Source: Candidatus Uhrbacteria bacterium
Lineage (GTDB): Bacteria > Patescibacteriota > Patescibacteriia > JACQRZ01
DNA length: 45,441 nt
Direction of reading: 5' to 3'
Assembly: GCA_016186045.1 (NCBI GenBank)
Contig: JACPMJ010000023.1
Span: forward strand, 1 to 45,441
The translations under genes and the position numbers were made by a program. Below, piece by piece: positions 1-6,950 of the stretch; positions within the stretch are counted from its first letter, which is position 1, and each line of letters starts with the position of its first letter. The notes below the pieces were generated by a model, which saw nothing but the letters and a program-made list of their open reading frames with translations, was not told the origin of the DNA and made no database searches.

Positions 1-384
1 GATAATGAGGTCAAACTCACTCTGAAAGAATCCATCTTTCCAGTCACGCATGGTCTGGAGGGAGGCGAAGAGGATGGTAACCTCTTTGAACTCCTTTTCA
101 GTTCCATGGAAAAGTCCATAGGTGATGTCAGGGTCTAAGACGCGGGCAAACTCGTCTCTGCACTGTTCCAAGATGTCATTGTTATGACAGAGAAACAGCA
201 CGCGAAGACGTGAGTTTTCCTTGAGTTTCTCTTTGAGGTAGAAGGCGAGGGTGAGGGTCTTTCCAAGACCGGATGCCATGACGAGTAACGAGCGGTCAGA
301 GACCGTCTCGTTCTCCAAAAGACAGTTTACCGCCTCTTGTTGGTAGGGATAGGGGGTGAGGAGAAGTTCATCGTTTGAAACCAC
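1..384 (-). CDS. Superfamily II DEAD/DEAH-type helicase, N-terminal part (cut by window edge)
   Basis: Only the first 128 residues are in the window; the gene runs off the left edge. The translation has the front half of a superfamily II helicase or restriction-type ATPase core: a PYPYQQEAV segment (residues 11-19) as in Q-tip regions, Walker A SGLGKT (38-43), a motif Ia-like VLFLCHNN (about 63-70), and FDLII at the edge, where motif II (DExx) should begin. It should couple ATP hydrolysis to nucleic-acid translocation. The closest architectures known to me are SSL2/Rad25-like helicases and the R subunits of type I/III restriction enzymes, but the deciding C-terminal part is missing. I chose GTG at 384 because AAGGAGG lies seven bases upstream and no ATG is close. 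A promoter-like pair sits at 458-486. Confidence 0.8.
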   Translation of the reverse strand, partial: MVSNDELLLTPYPYQQEAVNCLLENETVSDRSLLVMASGLGKTLTLAFYLKEKLKENSRLRVLFLCHNNDILEQCRDEFARVLDPDITYGLFHGTEKEFKEVTILFASLQTMRDWKDGFFQSEFDLII

Positions 385-457
385 CTGATTTCCTCCTTTT
401 TTTCATATTTCCTGATTGGCAGGTGTGCCAAAAGAGTATTGTCAAGGGACTGTTTGT

Positions 458-486
458 AGGGTACCAGGGATGGGTACTGGTGTCAA
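458..486 (-). promoter_or_regulatory. Sigma-70-like promoter for the helicase gene
   Basis: Read on the minus strand: -35 TTGACA (481-486), 17-base spacer, -10 TACCCT (458-463). The -35 is perfect, the -10 weak. It lies about 75 bases before the GTG start at 384. Confidence 0.5.
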
Positions 487-505
487 GGGGAGAGGGTATA
501 GGAAA

Positions 506-535
506 TAAAAACCCCGGAAAACATCCGGGGGTTTT
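506..535. terminator. Hairpin terminator after rpsT
   Basis: A stem of AACCCC-GGA and its complement closes a short A-rich loop and is followed on the minus strand by a T run, 20 bases beyond the rpsT stop codon. A/T runs on both sides could let it act in both directions. Confidence 0.75.
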
Positions 536-555
536 GTTTCGTTTTTTTATATTGC

Positions 556-816
556 TCAAAGCGCCTGTATCTTTTTTGCGAGCCGGGATTTCTTTCGCGC
601 CGCGGTATTTTTCTTGATGATATTTTTTCCTGCGGCCTTATCTATGGCCTTGGTAAATGCCAAAGAAAACTCCAGCGCTTTCGCCCTGTCTTTTTTCTCA
701 ATCGCCTTGAGCGCTTGCTTTCGCACATAGACGATATTCTTTTTTACTAAGATATTGTGCTCTGTGCGTTTTTTTGTCTGCCGAATATGTTTGATTGCCG
801 CATGCGAATGTGCCAT
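556..816 (-). CDS. rpsT: 30S ribosomal protein S20
   Basis: An 86-residue, lysine-rich protein with the S20 signature: N-terminal HSHAAIKHIRQTKKRTEHN, an all-helical body and a basic C-terminus with KKNTAARKKSRLAKK. S20 binds 16S rRNA at the base of the 30S body. The length is normal. The ATG at 816 gives the expected N-terminus. It is followed by a strong terminator, so it seems to be transcribed alone or with the upstream tRNA-Asp. The Shine-Dalgarno is weak (GAGTGT). Confidence 0.95.
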   Translation of the reverse strand: MAHSHAAIKHIRQTKKRTEHNILVKKNIVYVRKQALKAIEKKDRAKALEFSLAFTKAIDKAAGKNIIKKNTAARKKSRLAKKIQAL

Positions 817-937
817 ACACTCTGGATAGTCAATAAAAAATTATTATCTAAATCGAAGCGAGGAGATGCTCTTTCCTTTTCTCTTCTGCTGTTTTCTTTT
901 TGCGATTCTTTTTTTCTTATACATATATGTTTTTATG

Positions 938-962
938 TTCACTACGGGCCGTACGGGATTTG
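938..962. repeat. Duplicate of the tRNA-Asp 3' end (25 bp)
   Basis: 25 bases identical to 1113-1137, which cover the T-arm, acceptor 3' strand and adjoining flank of the tRNA-Asp gene. The copy stops inside the T-arm. It resembles the att duplication left by a tRNA-targeting integrase, or a decayed tandem tRNA. No integrase is visible nearby. Confidence 0.75.
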
Positions 963-969
963 CCTACAT

Positions 970-1090
970 GTCTTGCCGCCTTCCGTCGGCAAGCTCGCAG
1001 GCCGCCCCTCGCCATCCGACTTCGCCAAAAAGCTCGTCGGATATGGCTGCGGTCTTCAAATCCCGACACGACACAAACTTTTGTGTCGCT
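970..1090. repeat. Cluster of three hairpins beside the tRNA
   Basis: Between the two copies of the tRNA end lie three inverted repeats: 972-993 (7-bp stem CTTGCCG/CGGCAAG), 1015-1041 (6-bp stem TCCGAC/GTCGGA) and 1069-1088 (8-bp stem CGACACAA/TTGTGTCG). I see no gene here. The rest of 817-937 is AT-rich and presumably holds the rpsT leader. Confidence 0.6.
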
Positions 1091-1119
1091 TACGTCCCTT
1101 TGTTCATTATCATTCACTA

Positions 1120-1194
1120 CGGGCCGTACGGGATTTGAACCCGTGACCTTCTCCGTGACAGGGAGACGTGCACTCCGGGCTGCACCAACGGCCC
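1120..1194 (-). tRNA. tRNA-Asp (anticodon GTC)
   Basis: The minus strand folds into a full cloverleaf: acceptor GGGCCGT/ACGGCCC with discriminator G, D-stem GTGC/GCAC, anticodon stem TCTCC/GGAGA with loop CTGTCAC (anticodon GTC), five-base variable loop, and T-stem ACGGG/CCCGT with loop TTCAAAT. The 3' CCA is not encoded, so a CCA-adding enzyme is needed. Confidence 0.95.
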
Positions 1195-1263
1195 ATCCAA
1201 TGAATAGAGTATATCAAACACTATTATTTTTTGCAAGAAGGGGGGATGAGAGTGAAGAGAGAT

Positions 1264-1305
1264 AAAAAAAGAAGGGTTGAAAATTATATATTCAAACCCT
1301 TTTTT
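1264..1305. terminator. Terminator after valS
   Basis: A stem AAGGGTT-GAA / TTC-AAACCCTT around an AT-rich loop, with T runs at both ends. It lies 11 bases past the valS stop and separates it from tRNA-Asp. Confidence 0.75.
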
Positions 1306-1315
1306 GATCAGGCAT

Positions 1316-3808
1316 TCAGATGCGTATGGTCAGCGTATCTGGTACGTCAATGCTATTCTCGTCTTGAAACGACAGTACCTCCGCCCGAATGACGAAAGTC
1401 AAATCATTCCAGAAAGGATGAAGCAAATTTCTCTGCTCAGTCTTTCCTTTGAGAATAACGGACGACAATCGCGCCCCCATAGTCATGTGCTGAATGCTTT
1501 TGTATTTCCTGATTTCCGCAATTGTGGCAAGCATCAATTCCACACCGCGAGCTTCGTTCTCCGTGAGAATATCCGCTTTAACAACAGGCCAAGATATGCA
1601 ATGAATGCTTTTTTGTCCCTCCCGTGTCGCGAAAAAACCAGAATCCGTCCTACTCACTATCACCCCGCCGTCTGAAAATTCCGCATGATACATTTCTTCC
1701 GTGATATGTGGAATGAACGGTGAGATCATAGTAAGAGCATTGAGATATGCGTGATACAAAGCATAGTGAGCCGATGCGCGCTGAGCGTTTGAGAGAGACT
1801 CATCACTCCAAAGTCTGCCCTTAACTATTTCAAGATAGTTATCGCAGAAGTCTCTCCAAAAGAAGTCTTCAAAAGCCAAACGCGCTCGACTGTATTCATA
1901 GTGCTCGAATGCTCGTGCCATTTCTGTAGCAGTAGCACGGGAACGAGCAATAATCCAACGATCGATCGCCTCCAGCTCTGATTCGCTCCTGATGCTGTCC
2001 GTTTCGAAATCCTGTAAGTTGCTGAGTATGAGCTTGCCCGCATTGTAGAGCTTCACGATGAGCTTCTTTCCCTTTTTGACCTCCTGCTCTTCGTAAAACG
2101 CATCTCGCCCAAGAGATGCTCCATACATGGCATATCGAATCGCATCGGCTGAATGCGTCCGAATAAGCTCCTCCGGCTTCACCGCGCCTCCGCCGGTTTT
2201 TTTACTGATCTTCTCTCCCTTCTGAAGAAGAATGTGTCCCGATATCATGAGCTCATGCCACGGTATATCCTGATGCCTGTAGAGCCCCATGACAATCGAG
2301 TACACAACCCACGTTCGAATAATGTCATGGCCTTGCGGACGCATTGACATGGGATAGAGTTTCCCCGCAAGTTTCCCATTCATGGGTGAGGTGTTATTGA
2401 TGTCGGGTGTAAGCGACGAAGTAAACCATGTGTCAAGAACGCTCTTCTCAGGGATGAGTCCGCCCTTGCCACACTTTGGACATGCGGATATCTCTGCTTC
2501 GAGCTTGGGATCAATAGGAAATACCGTCTCATCCGGTATGTATACGTATTCACATGAATCGCACACAAAAACCGGAATAGGCACCCCAAAGAATCTCTCT
2601 CTGGAAATGCACCAATCCCACTTAAGCCCTGACACCCACTCCTCATATCGCTTCCGCATATACGAAGGATACCATTGGATGCGTTCTCCCGCCCTGATGA
2701 GATCATCCTTCTTCTCAAGGATCTTCACGAACCACTGCTTTGTGGGAAGAAATTCAATGGGTGTGTCGCAACGTTCGTGAACACCAACAGCATGGCATAT
2801 CTGTTGCTCCTTTTTGATTGCGCCTCTCTCCCGCAGTAGAGCGACGATAATATTCCGAGCTTCTCGTATGGATTTTGACGAAATCTCGGGGATCTCCTCA
2901 AGGTGTATGAATTTCCCATTCAAGGTGAGGATGATTCTCTCGGGAAGATTATGCTTGCGGACCCAGTAGACATCGGTTTCATCGCCGTAGGTACAGCACA
3001 TCACCGCCCCGGTTCCCTTTTCCATAGAAACCTTATCGTCTACAAGGATCGGAACAGTTCTTTGGAGGGGAGTCGTAACGGTTTTCCCAACCATCATGGC
3101 ATAGCGTTCGTCGTCGGGATGAACAAACACCGCTTCACATGCCGGTAAAAGCTCCGGTCGAGTGGTGGATATGATCAATTCATCGCCGTCAACTCCCGTG
3201 AAGGCGATGTCGTAAAACACCGACGTCTCTTCATTGTCTTCTACTTCAGCTTGCGCTACCGAAGTACTGCAGGTGGGGCAGTACAAAGCAATGGCTTCCT
3301 TCTGATAGATTGCTCCCTTTTCAAAGAGCTCCTTGAAAACGGTTTGCGCCAATCTTTGTGCTTCTCTGGAGATAGAAGAATACTCCAATCTCCAGTCAAT
3401 GCTCAATCCAAGCGACTTCCAAAGATTCTTATACTGCTCCTTGTAGAGGTCGGTCACCTCAAGACAGACCCGAACGAACTCAGCAAGCGGCAAGGCGCGC
3501 CCCTTGATTTTCTTCTCCTTTTCCACGAGACGTTCGGTGGGCAATCCATTGTTATCAAATCCCATTGGATAACGGACATTGAACCCTGCCAAACGGCGGT
3601 AACGGGCAATAACTTCGGCTTGCGTGTACGAAAATACATGCCCAAGATGAAGGGCGCCTGAGATTGTCGGAGGTGGGGTGTCTATAGTAAAAAGCTGTCG
3701 GGACGATTCAGGATCAAATTCATTGATTCCCTCACGCTCCCAAAACTTTTGCCAATAACCCTCCCTCTCCTGTGCATTGTAGATCTCCTTAGTTTTTTCT
3801 CTTTCCAT
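1316..3808 (-). CDS. valS: Valyl-tRNA synthetase
   Basis: An 830-residue class I aminoacyl-tRNA synthetase charging tRNA-Val. The HIGH motif appears as HLGH (54-57) after the ValS-type PPPTISGALHLGH. The KMSKS loop reads KISKK (about 540). Two zinc-knuckle-like CxxC pairs are visible (YCPTCS near 177, CPKCGKG near 455), with an editing (CP1) domain between them that carries TTRPELLPACEAVFVHP. An anticodon-binding helical domain follows. It is shorter than E. coli ValS (about 950) and ends without an obvious C-terminal coiled coil. The start ATG has AAAGGAG nine bases upstream. The promoter is at 3953-3981. Confidence 0.95.
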   Translation of the reverse strand: MEREKTKEIYNAQEREGYWQKFWEREGINEFDPESSRQLFTIDTPPPTISGALHLGHVFSYTQAEVIARYRRLAGFNVRYPMGFDNNGLPTERLVEKEKKIKGRALPLAEFVRVCLEVTDLYKEQYKNLWKSLGLSIDWRLEYSSISREAQRLAQTVFKELFEKGAIYQKEAIALYCPTCSTSVAQAEVEDNEETSVFYDIAFTGVDGDELIISTTRPELLPACEAVFVHPDDERYAMMVGKTVTTPLQRTVPILVDDKVSMEKGTGAVMCCTYGDETDVYWVRKHNLPERIILTLNGKFIHLEEIPEISSKSIREARNIIVALLRERGAIKKEQQICHAVGVHERCDTPIEFLPTKQWFVKILEKKDDLIRAGERIQWYPSYMRKRYEEWVSGLKWDWCISRERFFGVPIPVFVCDSCEYVYIPDETVFPIDPKLEAEISACPKCGKGGLIPEKSVLDTWFTSSLTPDINNTSPMNGKLAGKLYPMSMRPQGHDIIRTWVVYSIVMGLYRHQDIPWHELMISGHILLQKGEKISKKTGGGAVKPEELIRTHSADAIRYAMYGASLGRDAFYEEQEVKKGKKLIVKLYNAGKLILSNLQDFETDSIRSESELEAIDRWIIARSRATATEMARAFEHYEYSRARLAFEDFFWRDFCDNYLEIVKGRLWSDESLSNAQRASAHYALYHAYLNALTMISPFIPHITEEMYHAEFSDGGVIVSRTDSGFFATREGQKSIHCISWPVVKADILTENEARGVELMLATIAEIRKYKSIQHMTMGARLSSVILKGKTEQRNLLHPFWNDLTFVIRAEVLSFQDENSIDVPDTLTIRI

Positions 3809-3952
3809 GGATATTCTCCTTTTTTCTACTCAAATTGTGGGTTCCGATACAGAAACCATAGCAAGATATGTTCAAAAGAGCAACCGGCTATCTCAAAGAG
3901 TGCCTTCGCTGATTACATTCATTTTCAAAGAACATATGAACGAATCAGATAG

Positions 3953-3981
3953 ACCTTACAAAAAATCTCTTTTCTTGTCAA
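3953..3981 (-). promoter_or_regulatory. Sigma-70-like promoter for valS
   Basis: -35 TTGACA (3976-3981), 17-base spacer, -10 TAAGGT (3953-3958), read on the minus strand. This gives a leader of about 140 bases before valS. Confidence 0.6.
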
Positions 3982-4042
3982 TACCTTGCGGATATTTAAA
4001 AAGACCTCTTCCGATGCATGAGAAGAAGTCCTGGATATGGAG

Positions 4043-5443
4043 CTACGGATTGCTGACAAACGCGATATTCTCTCTTTGCAGTAGCGGGAGAATATCTTGA
4101 ACGAATAGCTGATAACGTTCACACGCGATCGCATCCCGAGATTTTACGGTTTCGGCAGTAAGACGACATCCGCCACCACAGAACTCAAGTAGCGTGCATC
4201 CTCTGCATTCCGCGATCTCTTCGATCCTCATTGATTTCAGTTGTTGAAGTTCTTCACCTCTCCAAACTTCTCTAATCCCTTCTGTGAAGACGTTGCCAAA
4301 CACGCGAGATCCCCAACTGGTACAGAACTGTACGTTGCCATTCGGCTCAATACTGCATGCATTCTGTTTATAGTCACAGATTACAGTGTCTTCTCTGAAG
4401 GTAAGCGCGCGCTTCTCCACAAGCATATTCGTACGGAAGAAACTTTCTATATTCAAGGTCATATCGGTCGCAGACGCACTTACGTCTGCCACATGGCTCT
4501 GAATAAGCTGCACATACTCGCGAAAAAGAGATTCCACCGGTGGGACAAGATGATTGTTCTCCGCCAAGCGACCGACGATTCTTCCTGAGGTGAGACGCCA
4601 TTTGTCAATACCCATCTTTTTCATCTCATCATACCATGTGATAAGCGAGTGAAAATTATGCGTATTGATTTGACTGTTCACTACCACAGAGAAGACTGCT
4701 CCTGTTTCCCTTTTTCTTGCAACAAGATACTCTACGAAATCGCGAGTCCTACGGTATGAGCCTTCGCCTCTGTTTGCGTCATGACTTGCGTCATCGAATC
4801 CATCGAGACTAATATAGAAAGAGGTATGTAGGCCATGCCGAATGATGAAGTCAAGTGTCTGCTCCATCTCTCTTGTCCGTAGTGTACCATTGGTAAAAAT
4901 GGCGCTGCAGAAAAGGCCGTTTTCAAAAATCTCTTTCAGGATAACCGGAATATCTCTCCGCATGAATAACTCGCCGCCGCTTAACGCAACGGTAGCAGCA
5001 CCCATGTGTGCTATATCCCGAATCACAGAGAGCCATTCTTCTGTCGGGTGATCCGCACCTTGATTGAGCATGCTCCCGCGAAAGCAATGGCGACAAAATG
5101 TCGCCAAGTTGCATTTATCGGTGACATCGATATGTACTTCCCGCAACCATGGCCCTGAGGGGCCAAGTCGAGAAAGAACACGATGCTCAACTGGCGTATC
5201 ATTGAAATCAACCACGCCAACATTCTGCAACTCGGAAAGAAAGCTCATGAGAGCTTCTTTTGAGACACTAGCGGAATAAGCAATTTCTTCGAGCGACCTA
5301 TCGCCCGCGCACTGAGAAAGAATACGGGCGAGATCAGGAGACCCCAAGGGTACGATAGTCATCTTTCTTCCACTTGAAGCACATGGCGTATCCTCGGACC
5401 CTGCTATTGAGAAATCCAGTGAAATGAACGGATAGACATTCAT
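4043..5443 (-). CDS. RRE-like/radical SAM/SPASM peptide maturase (RiPP unit 1)
   Basis: A 466-residue enzyme. Residues about 28-85 look like a PqqD-type winged-helix recognition element (SPDLARILSQCAGDRSLEEI). A radical SAM barrel follows, with ALSGGELFMR as the GGE SAM-binding motif and conserved LDG and TNGT segments. A C-terminal SPASM region carries CSIEPNGNVQFC and CRGCTLLEFCGGGC. The iron-sulfur motif is odd: C111, C117 and C120 give CX5CX2C instead of CX3CX2C. The family modifies ribosomal peptides (thioether or C-C crosslinks, epimerisation). The start at 5443 is set by TAGGAGG six bases upstream; a longer reading frame to 5572 is an artefact that runs through the upstream hairpin. 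It is co-transcribed with the tiny ORF at 5515-5613. No transporter or protease is adjacent. Confidence 0.85.
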   Translation of the reverse strand: MNVYPFISLDFSIAGSEDTPCASSGRKMTIVPLGSPDLARILSQCAGDRSLEEIAYSASVSKEALMSFLSELQNVGVVDFNDTPVEHRVLSRLGPSGPWLREVHIDVTDKCNLATFCRHCFRGSMLNQGADHPTEEWLSVIRDIAHMGAATVALSGGELFMRRDIPVILKEIFENGLFCSAIFTNGTLRTREMEQTLDFIIRHGLHTSFYISLDGFDDASHDANRGEGSYRRTRDFVEYLVARKRETGAVFSVVVNSQINTHNFHSLITWYDEMKKMGIDKWRLTSGRIVGRLAENNHLVPPVESLFREYVQLIQSHVADVSASATDMTLNIESFFRTNMLVEKRALTFREDTVICDYKQNACSIEPNGNVQFCTSWGSRVFGNVFTEGIREVWRGEELQQLKSMRIEEIAECRGCTLLEFCGGGCRLTAETVKSRDAIACERYQLFVQDILPLLQRENIAFVSNP

Positions 5444-5465
5444 TATAAGCCTCCTATGAAAGAGT

Positions 5466-5492
5466 GGGGGCGAGAGCACGGCTCTGGCCCCC
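5466..5492. promoter_or_regulatory. Intercistronic hairpin between precursor and maturase
   Basis: A GC-rich stem: GGGGGC/GCCCCC, one mismatch, then AGAGC/GCTCT around a three-base loop. It lies in the 71-base gap between the precursor ORF and the radical SAM gene, without a T run. Such hairpins often act as partial terminators or 3' protectors that keep precursor mRNA above maturase mRNA; that role is inferred. Confidence 0.7.
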
Positions 5493-5514
5493 GGTTTGTG
5501 TCCCGTGGGTGGCG

Positions 5515-5613
5515 CTAGTCGTAGTCCATGTCTACGGACGCGTTCGTCCGCTTGGATGGCTTTGCGACACACGCCTTGAATCCCAGCATCTGGGTCTCAA
5601 GGCTCTTTTCCAT
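5515..5613 (-). CDS. Candidate RiPP precursor peptide, 32 residues
   Basis: A tiny ORF with an almost perfect ribosome binding site (AAAGGAGGTGAGATC-ATG), directly after a sigma-70-like promoter and directly before the radical SAM/SPASM gene. The peptide begins MEKSLETQML and ends with TNASVDMDYD; it has one Cys (residue 15), four Lys and an acidic, Tyr-containing tail. I recognise no known family: it has no GG leader cleavage site and no repeated core motif. Position, size and translation signal make it the natural substrate of the neighbouring maturase. The modified residues cannot be predicted, but the tail SVDMDYD is the likely core. Confidence 0.75.
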   Translation of the reverse strand: MEKSLETQMLGFKACVAKPSKRTNASVDMDYD

Positions 5614-5676
5614 GATCTCACCTCCTTTCGTAGGGATGAGCATCCGCAAAGGACGCGGGAAATGAACGACACTATC

Positions 5677-5705
5677 AATTTATATCAAATATCATTACTT
5701 GTCAA
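5677..5705 (-). promoter_or_regulatory. Sigma-70-like promoter of RiPP unit 1
   Basis: -35 TTGACA (5700-5705), 17 bases, -10 TAAATT (5677-5682), in a TATAAATT context, read on the minus strand. It lies about 65 bases before the precursor start. Confidence 0.65.
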
Positions 5706-5774
5706 TAATACCGCAACAAGAATGACAAATGGAGATTCTACAATGGATTCGCAGAAAGTGAGTACACCTAAATC

Positions 5775-6950
5775 TCAACCTGATATTGCTAACCTTGTTA
5801 CTTTTTCCAGTATATATTTTAAAGAGCGCTGAAAAAAATATTCATTATACACCAATGCACAATTTTCTTTTCTATTAGGCCTATCTGAAACCAACAAAGC
5901 AACTCCAAATAATACATTTCTATTAATATGCAAAATATTTTTTACGATATCGTATAATTCCACATCTACTGTTGAAAAAATTTTACGATTTTTAATAATA
6001 AAATCATTCGTTTCAATAAGCGGCGTAGGGACGGACAAATGATTTTTAAAAGAATAATTATTTTTTTGATTCAATATATTATCAATGATTATTACTTTAG
6101 ATCGCGCAAAATAAGATAAATTATTAGGAAAAATGATTCTGCCAATTTTAAAATCACTCAATGCTCCGCAATTCCCAATATAAAATACTCGATCAATTTT
6201 TGTCAATTGCACAATCAATGATACTATATTTCCCATCATCCAGCCAAACGCATGACCGGTAATAATTAGTTTCTCACTTTTATAATAAGATAATGAAAAA
6301 TAATCATCTTCAATATCAATATCAGGGGTTTGTTTATAAAATTTCTTAATGATTCTTTTTGTATTATCTTTATAACCAATAATAATTTTTTTTGCGCTAA
6401 AACAAGATTGAATTATTTTTTTTATTTTTTTAAAATAGCGACTCTGATAAACTGTTTTATATAATTTTTTACTTATTTCTTTGCCATAAATAGCTATTAG
6501 CAATAATTCATAATGTCGCATACGCTGTATGCTTGCTATATTATATATGCCACAATACAATGTATCGCTTTGTTTGTTGTAACCGATTAAAAATTTTTCA
6601 AATCGTTTTTTTGCCTGTTTATTTTTTATAACAATAGCACTGCCGCACCCATTTTTTTTAAAAAAACTAAAGGCTTCTTTCTCCTCTCCTCGAATTAAAT
6701 AAAAAAAATCACACGCGGGAAGAAATCTATGAAAATCCGCAGGAATAATCAAAGATAAATAACTTTTTAGATTCAAGGCATGTTTGCCGCTTAATATTTC
6801 TGACTTTCTCCTAGCAATTTTCGATACAAAATATTTCTGTTTAATCTTTTTCTTTGTCAAACGAATGCATTTCAAAGAGTAACAACTATTTTTTGACAAA
6901 TGATACGTTTCAAAAAATTTAATTATTTTATTTTTTCCTCCTGTTTCCAT
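5775..6950 (-). CDS. Nucleoside-phosphorylase-like protein with an unknown N-terminal half
   Basis: A 391-residue, Lys/Ile-rich protein from very AT-rich DNA. The C-terminal half (about 225-385) resembles the PNP/UDP/MTA-nucleosidase fold: ITGHAFGWMMGN, then IGNCGALSDFKIGRIIFPN (compare the GNAGSL...GDIV phosphate/sugar loop), VPTPLIETNDFI, and STVDVELYDI where the family has a DMES-type purine/ribose site. The N-terminal 220 residues match nothing I know. The nominal ATG overlaps the end of the upstream radical SAM gene by 28 bases. Its own ribosome binding signal is poor, while an AGGAGG lies just inside the ORF, so the true start is uncertain. Substrate unknown; it could remove or exchange a base on a nucleoside-like product of the radical SAM enzyme. 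Confidence 0.6.
   Translation of the reverse strand: METGGKNKIIKFFETYHLSKNSCYSLKCIRLTKKKIKQKYFVSKIARRKSEILSGKHALNLKSYLSLIIPADFHRFLPACDFFYLIRGEEKEAFSFFKKNGCGSAIVIKNKQAKKRFEKFLIGYNKQSDTLYCGIYNIASIQRMRHYELLLIAIYGKEISKKLYKTVYQSRYFKKIKKIIQSCFSAKKIIIGYKDNTKRIIKKFYKQTPDIDIEDDYFSLSYYKSEKLIITGHAFGWMMGNIVSLIVQLTKIDRVFYIGNCGALSDFKIGRIIFPNNLSYFARSKVIIIDNILNQKNNYSFKNHLSVPTPLIETNDFIIKNRKIFSTVDVELYDIVKNILHINRNVLFGVALLVSDRPNRKENCALVYNEYFFQRSLKYILEKVTRLAISG

Noticed and set aside
757-1265. Plus-strand frames of 90-129 codons over the tRNA region
   Set aside because: They cross the tRNA-Asp gene and its repeats and contain translated repeat sequence only.
5444-5572. N-terminal extension of the first maturase
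   Set aside because: It overlaps the precursor ORF and the hairpin, while ATG 5443 has a good Shine-Dalgarno.
5464-5832. 122-codon plus-strand frame over the RiPP unit 1 promoter
   Set aside because: It is antisense to the precursor ORF, the intercistronic hairpin and the promoter, without a start signal.
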